A stretch of DNA of 33,873 nt from Fuerstiella sp. (GTDB lineage: Bacteria; Planctomycetota; Planctomycetia; Planctomycetales; Planctomycetaceae): positions 1-33,873 of the forward strand of contig JAQWLN010000027.1 of the NCBI GenBank assembly GCA_029247265.1, read 5' to 3'. The position numbers and the translations under genes were made by a program. The notes below the pieces were generated by a model, which was not told the origin of the DNA, ran no database searches, and worked only from the letters and a program-made list of their open reading frames with translations. Positions 1 to 7,732 of this stretch are shown here, piece by piece (within the stretch, counting starts at the first letter, position 1; the number at the start of each line of letters is the position of its first letter).

Positions 1-12
1 ACCCCCAAACTC

Positions 13-57
13 GTTCGCGCAACGCTGTACTGATTCCGCTACGTTCACTGCGCGAAC
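13..57. repeat. 9-bp perfect inverted repeat near the left edge
   Basis: The arms GTTCGCGCA (13-21) and TGCGCGAAC (49-57) are exact reverse complements separated by 27 bases. The repeat lies about 60 bases beyond the stop codon of the truncated response regulator gene, in DNA with no convincing coding frame. There is no T-tract, so it is not a classical intrinsic terminator. It could be a factor-dependent terminator, a dispersed intergenic repeat or the scar of a rearrangement. The repeat is seen directly; its role is not known. Confidence 0.4.
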
Positions 58-120
58 TCCGCTCCATCAGCACAGCGACACTACCCCTGTTACCCAACCC
101 GTACTCTCATAACACCTGGA

Positions 121-774
121 TCAAAAACGGGGGCATTCCACTGTCTCGAGTTCCCTTATCAGGATGGGACACTGATCATGCAGAAGCTGCGCCATGGATC
201 TGACTCCCTCCTCACCCCCGGGTATTTGCCGTCGCGCCAATTCCAGATCCATCACATCTGCCGACGGCTGACGATTTAACGAATCATGTTCTTCGTCGGG
301 TGCTGAATCTGATTGCGAACAGCCATGCAGCTGAGTGATTTGGCCAATGGTCCGACGCAACTGTTCAGGCCGAATGGGTTTGGGAAGGAAATCATCCATG
401 CCGGCTGCCAGACACTGGTGACGGTCTTCTTCCATCGCGGACGCCGTCATCGCAATGATTGGAGTGCGGTATCCCTGTTCCCGTTTTCGGATCGCAGCAG
501 TCGCCTCAAACCCATCCATCTCCGGCATTTGAACGTCCATCAACACGACGTCGAAACGTTCCCTTTCCGTAATCGCAAGGGCTTCTTTCCCGTCACGGGC
601 CTGCACGACGTTGTGTTCCTTCAGCAATCCGACCAGCGCTGTCCGGATCACTACGCTGTCCTCCACCACCAGAATGTCCAGCGTTAGTCGTTCAGGTTCC
701 CCGCTGTCAGTTATTTTTCCACCCGGACGTTCGGTCATCTCCTGACGTTTCTTTGCTGTTCCATCCCGCTTCAA
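121..774 (-). CDS. response regulator with a truncated Hpt domain (possible remnant of a hybrid kinase)
   Basis: The product carries a CheY-like receiver at about residues 33-145: acidic pair ED at 38-39, phospho-acceptor D80 in LMDVQMPEMDG, and conserved K132 in the LPKPI motif. A linker follows, then the start of an Hpt domain (from about 175, DLELARRQIPGGEEG). It ends at residue 217, before the His of the usual AHTLKG motif. In hybrid kinases of this type the Hpt continues for about 60 more residues, and none of the three frames in the 120 bases downstream restores it. The frame opens with TTG (774); an in-frame ATG lies at 738, but AGGAG touches it directly. No kinase gene is nearby. It is either a free receiver protein or a decaying fragment of a hybrid histidine kinase. 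Confidence 0.7.
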   Translation of the reverse strand: MKRDGTAKKRQEMTERPGGKITDSGEPERLTLDILVVEDSVVIRTALVGLLKEHNVVQARDGKEALAITERERFDVVLMDVQMPEMDGFEATAAIRKREQGYRTPIIAMTASAMEEDRHQCLAAGMDDFLPKPIRPEQLRRTIGQITQLHGCSQSDSAPDEEHDSLNRQPSADVMDLELARRQIPGGEEGVRSMAQLLHDQCPILIRELETVECPRF

Positions 775-961
775 CGACGGACCGAAATGGGGTGCCTCAC
801 AGGAGGCGATCTCCTGAATTTTTCACTGCAGCCGACGATGGAGTTCCTGCAAGCACATGCTATTCGTCGTGCGCACTGATTAAAACTCAAATTGATCAAA
901 TGGGGAGCTTCCGTTCTGGGCACCAGATCACGACGGTCGTGAATTCGGTCGTCGTTGATGC

Positions 962-2620
962 CTAATCATGTATGACCGGACCTGAGGCTTTTACGCTGAT
1001 ATGCTGGGCAGCAGCTTCATTGGTGTCTGGAAAATCACTGCGAAGATGCACGCCCCGGCTTTCCTGGCGAGCCAGAGCGGCAGCGGCCATCACGCGACCA
1101 ACCAGCATCATATTCTGCAGCTCCCAACCGACAGGTTCGAACAGATCACGACGGCAGACATAGTTAGCCCAGAAGTCCAGTTGCTGGCGTGCTGAATGCA
1201 AGTCCGGTTCGTTGCGACTAATCCCCACACTGCGCCACATCAGACTGCGCAGCGAGTTGCGGATGTCTGCCAGGTCGAGTGCTTCGTCACTGTCATGGGC
1301 AATACCGGGCATTGAAGTCAAGGAAGGAGCACTGAAGCTGTCAGTCTGATCAAGCGCCAGCCGGGATGCGCTCTGGCCGCAGCGCAGCCCGTAAACGACA
1401 CCTTCCAACAGGCTATTGCTGGCCAGTCGGTTGGCGCCATGCAGGCCGGTCGACGTGACTTCGCCCGCCGCCCACAAGCCCGGCAGCGAAGTACGGCCGT
1501 CTGTGTCTGTTGTAATTCCGCCGATCATGTAGTGAGCACCTGGGCGCACCGGGACTCGGTCTGTTGTGATATCCACGCCAAAGTCACTGCACATTTTTCC
1601 AATGTGTGGAAATCGGCGGCGAATCCTCTCCTCACCGATTGGGGCAAGGTCAAGGTAGACGCAGGGGTGCGCCGTCTTTGTCATCTGCTGAGTGATCGCC
1701 TGGCTCACGACGTCGCGTGGCGCCAATTCCATCGCGTCGTCGTAATCCGCCATAAATCGATAGCCGGTGCTGTCGACCAGATGTGCACCTTCGCCGCGGA
1801 CGGCTTCCGAAATCAGATGACGCGAACTGCCGGCAATGTACAAAACGGTAGGATGGAACTGCATGAACTCCATGTCGCGTACTTCACAGCCGGCTCGAAA
1901 CGCCAGGGCATGACCATCGGCGGTGGCGATCGACGGATTTGTCGTTTCGCGGTACATCGCGCCAGCACCACCAGTGCAGAGAATCGTCTGTTTGGCCCAC
2001 ACAAACGTGCGACCATGATTCGGGTTCCATACCAGAGCCCCACGGCAGGCGCCGTCCTGAGTCAACAGGTCAATCGTAAACGTCTGCTGCCAGATGTCGA
2101 TGTTTTCAGAATCGAAAGCTCGCTGGTGCATGGCGCGCATCACTTCCTTGCCTGTCGCATCTCCCAACGCGTGAGCGACTCGAGGATGACTGTGTCCGCC
2201 TTCCAGCGTCAACGCGATTTCACCTTCAACTTTGTCAAAGGCAGTTCCGTAGCGGATCAGTTCGCGAATCCGTTCCGGAGCTTCGCGGACAACAAATTCG
2301 ACGACGTCGTGATCACACATCCCCTTTCCGGCGGCGACAGTGTCAGCGACGTGGCTGGAAAAATCGTCCAGCGGATCCAAAACGCCCGCAATTCCTCCCT
2401 GCGCCCACGCGCTGTTGGATTGAGTGATCTGATCCTTCGTGACAACAATCGTCCGCAGCGATGGATCGATCTCCAGAGCGGCTCTCGTCCCCGCAATGCC
2501 TCCTCCGATGACCAGCACGTCGGCAAACAAGTGAGGCACCCGCTTGGCGTCAAACGGAACCAGGTAACGGCGCAGTGTGGGGACTTCTATTCGCTCGGGC
2601 TGCATGCGCGGATCCGACAT
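962..2620 (-). CDS. nadB: L-aspartate oxidase
   Basis: NadB oxidises L-aspartate to iminoaspartate using FAD, the first step of de novo NAD synthesis; NadA then condenses the product with dihydroxyacetone phosphate to quinolinate. At 552 residues it has normal family length. The FAD Rossmann motif GGGIAG is at residues 39-44. SAWAQGGIAG, EGGHSHPRVAHALGD, the MEFMQFHPT active-site segment and the C-terminal GLHGANRLASNSLLEG motif are all present. These separate it from succinate dehydrogenase flavoproteins, which otherwise share the fold. ATG at 2620 leaves about 30 residues before the FAD domain. No clear Shine-Dalgarno is visible. nadA and nadC are not in the window, so the gene stands apart from the rest of its pathway. 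Confidence 0.95.
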   Translation of the reverse strand: MSDPRMQPERIEVPTLRRYLVPFDAKRVPHLFADVLVIGGGIAGTRAALEIDPSLRTIVVTKDQITQSNSAWAQGGIAGVLDPLDDFSSHVADTVAAGKGMCDHDVVEFVVREAPERIRELIRYGTAFDKVEGEIALTLEGGHSHPRVAHALGDATGKEVMRAMHQRAFDSENIDIWQQTFTIDLLTQDGACRGALVWNPNHGRTFVWAKQTILCTGGAGAMYRETTNPSIATADGHALAFRAGCEVRDMEFMQFHPTVLYIAGSSRHLISEAVRGEGAHLVDSTGYRFMADYDDAMELAPRDVVSQAITQQMTKTAHPCVYLDLAPIGEERIRRRFPHIGKMCSDFGVDITTDRVPVRPGAHYMIGGITTDTDGRTSLPGLWAAGEVTSTGLHGANRLASNSLLEGVVYGLRCGQSASRLALDQTDSFSAPSLTSMPGIAHDSDEALDLADIRNSLRSLMWRSVGISRNEPDLHSARQQLDFWANYVCRRDLFEPVGWELQNMMLVGRVMAAAALARQESRGVHLRSDFPDTNEAAAQHISVKASGPVIHD

Positions 2621-2940
2621 TTAACAAACTTGTGGCTCGAAATTGTTCCGCCAGTCTACGAGAATTCCATTCCGATTAAGAGAGACTGTGTCCGTTGATG
2701 ATCACGTTATGTGCCAGCGTTTTGCAGTCGTTCAAGCAACGCCTTGAACGCCACGAAGCCACGACAACCCGTAAGGTCCTGCTCCCCAATTCGTTTGCCG
2801 CTCGATCCTAGCATCCGCGAAGCATGTCAAATTTCCCATCGGTGCGCAACACTGTCTATCTGTATTTATGACGACACGAACCTTTTGCCAAACGCGATTG
2901 GCAGGCAGCCTGTACGACGACGGAAAGTGAAGCCAGAACA
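2621..2940. other. 320-base intergenic stretch between thyX and nadB
   Basis: It lies between the stop codon of thyX and the start codon of nadB, both on the minus strand, so it should hold the nadB promoter and any thyX terminator. I see no convincing gene, tRNA, strong hairpin with T-tract, or recognisable riboswitch. Short open frames exist on both strands but show no recognisable protein motif. Confidence 0.5.
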
Positions 2941-3873
2941 CTATTCGCCAGTGACAAGGCCAAGTCGCTGCAACTTGCCGCGGCATTCATCTCGTTCGCG
3001 GCTGCGTTTCAGGGCGACCCACTTTGGATCCTGAGCTGCCAGGAAGGCTTCGTCAGAAAATGGCGGAGCGGCCTCGCTGGAAGCCGCTGCTGCTGTCAGA
3101 CGCTGGATGACTTCCACATCCATCTTCGTCAGAAACATTGACTGCATGCGGTAGTCCTGGAATGCTTCCCAGACCACCGGGAACAGCGGTGCAATGATTT
3201 GTTCACCAATCGTTGTGGCGTAGTCACGGATCTCCTGCTGCGCGTGACTGTCCATTCGCAGGGCCAGAAAGTGCAGCAGGTTGTGCAGGTCAATTTTCCA
3301 GTACGCTTCGGTATACGTGGCCAGCGGCAGATCTTTACGAGCCTGTTCTCTTGCCACACCGGAATCAATGCGTTCCTGATAGACGGAACGCATCTGATTC
3401 TGAAGTTCGGCTTCCTGGTCTGTCAGCTTCTGACCAAGTTCTGTGGACAATGGGTCTCCACTGCCCTGGCGATTGGATTCTGCCTGAGTTCTCCATTCGT
3501 CGACAGGCGTTGTCTGCGCCGCATCGATGGCCAGAGAGTAACGCGTGCTGTATTCGTTGATGTTGGCCGTCCGGTGGCGAATCCACTGTCGCCAGCAATC
3601 CATGGGGACACGGACAAGAAATTTTATTTCCGCCATTTCGAACGGCGTGGTGTGTCGGTGCCGTAACAGGTACCGAATCAGTGTGCGATCGTCGCTGACT
3701 TTCTTCGTGCCTTCGCCGTAGCTGACACGAGCCGCCTGTACAACGCTGCTGTCGTCACCCATGACGTCCACCAGACAGACGAACCCATCGTTCAGCACAG
3801 GAAATTTTTTCCATCGCAGATCATTGACCTGATCGAGGCGTGCGGCAGCTGATTGGGGAACTTCTGATGACAT
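2941..3873 (-). CDS. thyX: flavin-dependent thymidylate synthase ThyX
   Basis: ThyX methylates dUMP to dTMP using methylene-tetrahydrofolate, with FAD and NAD(P)H as reductants. It therefore does not release dihydrofolate as ThyA does. The family signature RHRX7S is intact: RHR at residues 99-101 and S109, inside RHRTANINEYSTRYS. Upstream, LRHRHTTPFEM (about 70-80) is the conserved substrate-binding helix region. The C-terminal part (LLHFLALRMDSHAQQEIRDY) is also typical. At 310 residues it is longer than the shortest ThyX proteins; the extra residues lie at the C-terminus, about 284-310, and are rich in charge. The ATG at 3873 has no evident Shine-Dalgarno. No thyA is present in the window. 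Confidence 0.95.
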   Translation of the reverse strand: MSSEVPQSAAARLDQVNDLRWKKFPVLNDGFVCLVDVMGDDSSVVQAARVSYGEGTKKVSDDRTLIRYLLRHRHTTPFEMAEIKFLVRVPMDCWRQWIRHRTANINEYSTRYSLAIDAAQTTPVDEWRTQAESNRQGSGDPLSTELGQKLTDQEAELQNQMRSVYQERIDSGVAREQARKDLPLATYTEAYWKIDLHNLLHFLALRMDSHAQQEIRDYATTIGEQIIAPLFPVVWEAFQDYRMQSMFLTKMDVEVIQRLTAAAASSEAAPPFSDEAFLAAQDPKWVALKRSRERDECRGKLQRLGLVTGE

Positions 3874-4116
3874 TCTGATGATCTTTAACAGCGAAGAAGA
3901 AATGGCTTGTGTTATTCAGTCGAACGACTGATTACTCGAACTATCTGTCGTACCTGGCTGGTGAGTCGATGAGCGGCAATGTATTGTTTGTGCAGCTCAA
4001 ATTCCAATTGGTTGGCCGATCACATTGCACTTTCCTGCCAACCGTCATGGCGCGTCGAATTCATGAAAATGCTGGATCCTGTGATCTGGCAGCACTTGTG
4101 GACGGACTGTCCAAAG

Positions 4117-4149
4117 GCTGACGAAAGGCTGACGAAAGGCTGACGAAAG
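4117..4149 (+). repeat. three tandem copies of an 11-base unit that carries the ogt ribosome-binding site
   Basis: The unit GCTGACGAAAG occurs three times without mismatch at 4117-4127, 4128-4138 and 4139-4149. The last copy supplies a purine-rich GAAAGG (4145-4150) nine bases before the ATG of ogt at 4160, the best ribosome-binding candidate there. Every copy contains TGA. Because 11 is not a multiple of 3, a change in copy number would shift any overlapping frame. The rest of the thyX-ogt intergenic region (3874-4116) shows no recognisable gene. Confidence 0.8.
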
Positions 4150-4159
4150 GCCGGGAACT

Positions 4160-4645
4160 ATGTTTTATACGTGGATGGATCGGACTCCCGTTGGGCGACT
4201 TTTTCTGGCAGGCGACCCTGACGGACTGCGGTTTCTTCTGTTCGACGACGAATCGATGTCCAAGCGGCATCGCATTCCCCTGCAGGAATGGGAACAGAAC
4301 GCTGAAAATCTGACAGAGCCGGTGGCACAGCTGAACGCTTACTTCAACGGACAGCTGAAACAATTCGATTTTCCTGTTGCCGGCAAGGGCACGGATTTCC
4401 AGAAGCGTGTCTGGAACGCGTTACTCAACATACCGTACGGAGAAACGGCCAGCTACGGTGACATTGCCGAAGTCATCGGCCAGCCGACCGCGGCGCGGGC
4501 CGTGGGCACGGCAAACGGTCGCAATCCGATTTCGATCATCGTGCCCTGTCACCGAATTATCGGTACCAGCGGAAACCTGGTTGGCTACGGTGGCGGACTT
4601 GAACGCAAGAAAAGCCTGCTGCGACTGGAAGGAGTGGCGGTCTGA
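4160..4645 (+). CDS. ogt: methylated-DNA-[protein]-cysteine S-methyltransferase
   Basis: This suicidal repair protein transfers the methyl group of O6-methylguanine (and O4-methylthymine) to its own cysteine. The acceptor is C130 within IIVPCHRIIGTSG, the family's PCHR signature. The helix-turn-helix with the arginine finger is seen around AARAVGTANGRNPI (111-124), and GNLVGYGGGLERKK follows the active site. At 161 residues it has the usual length for a stand-alone Ogt/MGMT without an Ada regulatory domain. The start at 4160 follows a GAAAGG in the last 11-base repeat. The gene is alone on the plus strand between thyX and the dihydrouridine synthase gene, and converges on the latter. Confidence 0.93.
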   Translation: MFYTWMDRTPVGRLFLAGDPDGLRFLLFDDESMSKRHRIPLQEWEQNAENLTEPVAQLNAYFNGQLKQFDFPVAGKGTDFQKRVWNALLNIPYGETASYGDIAEVIGQPTAARAVGTANGRNPISIIVPCHRIIGTSGNLVGYGGGLERKKSLLRLEGVAV

Positions 4646-4678
4646 CACGTTGCCACTGCCCGATGTTCCGGCTGCAGG

Positions 4679-5752
4679 CTACCACTTGTCCACCGGTCCG
4701 CTGGGAACCGGAATATGGCAGTCGCTCAGAACGCCGCTGCGATTGCCACCGACAGGGCCTTCCTGCCGGATCCTATCCATTGCCGCTTCGAATTCGGCGG
4801 GGGTTTTGACAAACTGAAAATCGCCCCGCAGCTTTTTGCGAATACGCATGCCCTTCAGGTACCAGTGAGCCATCTTGCGAAACAGAATGATGGCCCGTTT
4901 CGGAGGATGCTGGTCTTCAAGGAATCGATACTGCTGGACCATTAACTGCATGCGTTCCTCGAAAGTCCCGGCAGGTGAGTAGCTTCCGGTGCGTTCCCAT
5001 TCGTCCAACTGTCGAAAGATCCATGGGTTGGCGAGTGCGGCGCGGCCGATGGAAACAGCGTGACATCCGGTTTCGCGAATCATCGTGGCGGCGTCGGCGA
5101 CGTTTCGGACGTCGCCATTGCCGACAACAGGAATCTTATCCACGGCCTCCACCACCTTGCGAATGCCTGGTCGTGAAACTGACCCGCTGAAGCCCTGTGC
5201 CCGAGTACGTCCGTGAATCGCGATCGCGCAGACGCCCGCCTGTTCGAATTCCTTCGCAAAGAACGGCGCTGTCAGGCTGTCGTCGTCCCAACCCAGTCGC
5301 ATCTTGATACTGACGGGAAGCTTTACCGATTCCACGACCTTCTGTACCAGCGCTATCGTGCCGTCCGTGTTGCACATCATGCCTGCCCCGGAACCAGCTC
5401 CGGCAATGCGATTGACCGGGCAGCCCATATTGATGTCGATCGTGGCCACTCCACCGCGTTCTTCCAGAAACTGAGCGGCCGCCGCGACAAATTCCGGATC
5501 ACTGCCGAAAATCTGCACGGCAAACGGTTGATCCTCGGCATGAGTCGCGATCATCTGCATTGTGCGTTCATTCTGCGACAGCAATGCGCGGCAGTTCACC
5601 AGGTCAGTCGTGGCCAGTCCGACCCCACCGATGTTGCGAACAATTCGCCGAAATGGCAGCGTGGTAAAACCCGCCAGTGGCGACAGCAAATAACGAGTTG
5701 CCAGTTTCAGTGATCCGTAACTAACAGGCCCGCGAAACTCGGGGCGGTCCAC
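4679..5752 (-). CDS. tRNA-dihydrouridine synthase (DusB-like)
   Basis: Dus enzymes use FMN and NADPH to reduce specific uridines in the tRNA D-loop. The protein has the TIM-barrel opening LLSPLAGFTTLPFRR, catalytic C111 in DINMGCPV, K150 in IKMRLGW, H180 in HGRTRAQGFSG, and the phosphate-binding segments VVGNGDV and SIGRAALANPWIF. The usual basic stretch after GCPV is replaced by NRIAGAGSGAG, a mild deviation. The only canonical start in the frame is GTG at 5752, preceded by CCAGG. The frame stays open upstream to a stop at 5939-5941 without ATG, GTG or TTG, so the first 10 residues or so are not certain. The gene converges on ogt. DusB-like is my best match by order of motifs; the uridine it modifies cannot be read from sequence. 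Confidence 0.9.
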   Translation of the reverse strand: MDRPEFRGPVSYGSLKLATRYLLSPLAGFTTLPFRRIVRNIGGVGLATTDLVNCRALLSQNERTMQMIATHAEDQPFAVQIFGSDPEFVAAAAQFLEERGGVATIDINMGCPVNRIAGAGSGAGMMCNTDGTIALVQKVVESVKLPVSIKMRLGWDDDSLTAPFFAKEFEQAGVCAIAIHGRTRAQGFSGSVSRPGIRKVVEAVDKIPVVGNGDVRNVADAATMIRETGCHAVSIGRAALANPWIFRQLDEWERTGSYSPAGTFEERMQLMVQQYRFLEDQHPPKRAIILFRKMAHWYLKGMRIRKKLRGDFQFVKTPAEFEAAMDRIRQEGPVGGNRSGVLSDCHIPVPSGPVDKW

Positions 5753-5874
5753 GTTGACCTGGCCGTCAGCGCCCGCGTCAGCAGCAGAGTCATCGGGTGA
5801 TGCGCCGGGCTGAGTCTTAAAGACGTCGGGAATGGCTCGTTTGATGACGTGTGGTCTTTCTTCAGGAGTATTGG

Positions 5875-5942
5875 TTAACCGTGTGCCTGGCGGGCTGCGC
5901 TGCTTCGAATCCGCGAACGCGGCCCGCTGGGCACGCGGTTAA
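5875..5942 (+). other. long hairpin: 25-bp stem, 18-base loop
   Basis: Bases 5875-5899 pair with 5918-5942 without a bulge: 21 Watson-Crick pairs and four G-U pairs (5882/5935, 5888/5929, 5889/5928, 5896/5921) when read as plus-strand RNA. In minus-strand RNA the same four positions become A-C mismatches, so a plus-strand transcript would fold better. The loop contains TTCG and CGAA, which can pair further. It lies between two minus-strand genes, and no plus-strand gene explains it. It could be a small or antisense RNA, a REP-like element or a transcription boundary. Confidence 0.55.
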
Positions 5943-5955
5943 ACGGATAATCACG

Positions 5956-5979
5956 GAACACGCCGACCTTTCGGTGTTC
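5956..5979 (-). terminator. stem-loop just downstream of sulfatase 1 (possible terminator without U-tract)
   Basis: GAACA (5956-5960) pairs with TGTTC (5975-5979), and CCGA (5963-5966) with TCGG (5971-5974), around the loop CCTT, with a two-base bulge. The hairpin starts 12 bases past the stop codon of the minus-strand sulfatase gene, where a transcript end is expected. No run of T follows in that direction, so intrinsic termination is only a possibility. Confidence 0.35.
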
Positions 5980-5990
5980 AGACGGCATGT

Positions 5991-7349
5991 TCAGCATTTT
6001 ATTTCGACCTTGGCAACTTCCGGTTTCTCTGTTTTCGGCATCCATTCGGCCAACTGTTTCTTCAATTCTGTGTGTTGGGCATTGCCGGCCAGGTTCGCCC
6101 ATTCGTAAGGATCGGCATCATGATCGTAGAGTTCTTCGCTGCCGTCTTCGTAGCGAATATAGCGCCAGCGTTCCGTTCGAACCGCATGTCGATTGATGCC
6201 GTGAGTCGTCAATGCAGGGCGGTCCCATTGGGCGTGCGGGTCCTGCAGCAGCGGTTTGATGCTGACTCCGTCAAGGTGCGCCGGTGTTTTCAGTCCGGTA
6301 AGTTCGCAGAGCGTTGGGTAGATGCTCATGAAGTCGACGGTGCGAGGACTGATCTTTCCTTTGGGTGTCAATCCGGGAACCACCCACAACAAGGGGGCAC
6401 GCATAGATTCTTCCCAGAGGGCAAATTTGCGCCAGTGGTGCTTTTCACCCAGATGCCAGCCGTGATCTCCCCACAGCACGACGAGCGTGTTTTCTTTTTG
6501 CCCCGAAGCTTCAAACGCATCCAGCAGGCGACCCAACTGAGCATCTGCAAAGGTGATGGACGCGAGGTAGGCTTGAACGGCCTCCTTCCATGCGTTACCT
6601 GCACGGATTTTTCTGTGATCTCCCTGAGGTTTCGCGGTCTTGACGCCGGGCGTCGGGATGTCATCAAGATCATCTTCCCGATACGGTGGCAGCTTGATGT
6701 GTGCCAGCGGGTGCATGTCGAAGTATTTTTTCGGAACGCTCCACGGCATGTGCGGCCGAAAGATGCCGCACGCCAGAAAGAACGGCGTGTCTCGGTTCTT
6801 TCGCTGCAGTTCATCAATGCAGTAGTTGACCGTGTAGTAGTCGGCAACGACATCGTCATCACCTTTCAGAACGCTCCATGTAACACCGTTGTAGTTGCTT
6901 TTGCTGAACGCACCTTCGCTGGGCACCTTACTTTTCTTGAAGTAGTCGTCCCAGTCGTCGGGTCGTTCGAATCGTCCGTGGTAGATTTTCCCGGCCCCTG
7001 TGACTCGGTATCCGTTCGCTCGATAATAAGAGTTAAGCGTCTGTTCTGACTTTATGTGAGGACGATAGTCGTGGGGATTGTGATATACGCCGGTTGTCGA
7101 CGGTCGCATGCCGGACATCAATGCGGCCCGTGACGGATTGCAGGCCGGGGCGGCACAGTAAGCGCGTTCAAAGCTGACACCCCAGCTTGCCAGTCGGTCA
7201 AGATTCGGAGTGATCGTCTGATCGTTTCGGCTCAGGTGCCCGACCCAGTGATTCAGATCGTCGACGGCAACGAACAATACGTTTGGCCTGTCGGCGGCAA
7301 ACGATGTTGATGCGACAACAGACAGGAAGAGAAATGCAGTTCTGAACAT
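5991..7349 (-). CDS. secreted arylsulfatase-family hydrolase (sulfatase 1)
   Basis: A type I sulfatase of the iduronate-2-sulfatase-like kind, which should hydrolyse a sulfate ester on a carbohydrate. The cysteine of C70-N-P-S-R74 is the residue converted to formylglycine. Metal-binding D30 and D31 lie in LFVAVDDLN; WGDHGWHLGEKHHW and the C-terminal ELYDHDADPYEWANLA are typical. A signal peptide occupies about residues 1-18 (cleavage near SFA/AD), so it acts outside the cytoplasm. The frame is open to 7451, but ATG at 7349 is chosen because GGAG (7356-7359) precedes it by six bases and the signal peptide starts there. Its closest relative in the window is sulfatase 2 (15611-17443), which shares FFLACG, RPH.PW.VPK.YF and other segments. 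The natural substrate cannot be told from sequence. Confidence 0.93.
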   Translation of the reverse strand: MFRTAFLFLSVVASTSFAADRPNVLFVAVDDLNHWVGHLSRNDQTITPNLDRLASWGVSFERAYCAAPACNPSRAALMSGMRPSTTGVYHNPHDYRPHIKSEQTLNSYYRANGYRVTGAGKIYHGRFERPDDWDDYFKKSKVPSEGAFSKSNYNGVTWSVLKGDDDVVADYYTVNYCIDELQRKNRDTPFFLACGIFRPHMPWSVPKKYFDMHPLAHIKLPPYREDDLDDIPTPGVKTAKPQGDHRKIRAGNAWKEAVQAYLASITFADAQLGRLLDAFEASGQKENTLVVLWGDHGWHLGEKHHWRKFALWEESMRAPLLWVVPGLTPKGKISPRTVDFMSIYPTLCELTGLKTPAHLDGVSIKPLLQDPHAQWDRPALTTHGINRHAVRTERWRYIRYEDGSEELYDHDADPYEWANLAGNAQHTELKKQLAEWMPKTEKPEVAKVEIKC

Positions 7350-7732
7350 CTGAGACTCCGGACTTGAATTCAAATGGATGGCACGACACTGAATGGAAGG
7401 CCGTTCTGCGACTTCGATGCACAAACCTCTCCGGCTGGGATTCTGACACATTATGTCGCGGGCGAAGCGGTCAGGCTGCCCGGATCGGAAGACAATCCTG
7501 ATTTCCGTGGTGATGGAGTGTAATCGCGGGCGGCCACCCGAATGTCGACCGTCACGAAGGATCAGACTTCCACCAGGGCGTTCCGAAGTGATCTCACCGG
7601 CACGATTGCCCGTTTCTGTTGTGAGAACAGTCGGTTTTTGCGGTGTTTTTTCGCAGGCTCCTGCGTACCATGCCGGCAGTTACTGTTTGTGATGGCACTA
7701 CTCCACGCTCGTTGCCGAGCGAATTGATATCG
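7350..7732. other. 383-base intergenic region between divergent sulfatase 1 and HlyD genes
   Basis: It should hold the promoters of both divergent genes. Near the HlyD side is a short perfect hairpin, CGCAGG-CT-CCTGCG (7652-7665), directly preceded by TTTTTT on the plus strand. The T-run is on the wrong side for a terminator in either direction. Plus-strand frames here (for example 7453-7692) show no recognisable motif, and I do not call them genes. Confidence 0.45.

Noticed and set aside
1439..2698. A 419-codon plus-strand open frame
   Set aside because: It lies antisense to nadB, whose motifs are complete and continuous. The plus-strand product has no recognisable domain. Long antisense frames are common in GC-rich coding DNA.
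6072..7049. A 325-codon plus-strand frame opposite sulfatase 1
   Set aside because: Sulfatase motifs on the minus strand explain the DNA; the opposite product has no motif.
7641..7665. T-run next to a perfect hairpin, considered as an intrinsic terminator
   Set aside because: The T-run precedes the hairpin on the plus strand and becomes an A-run after it on the minus strand, so it is wrong for both directions.
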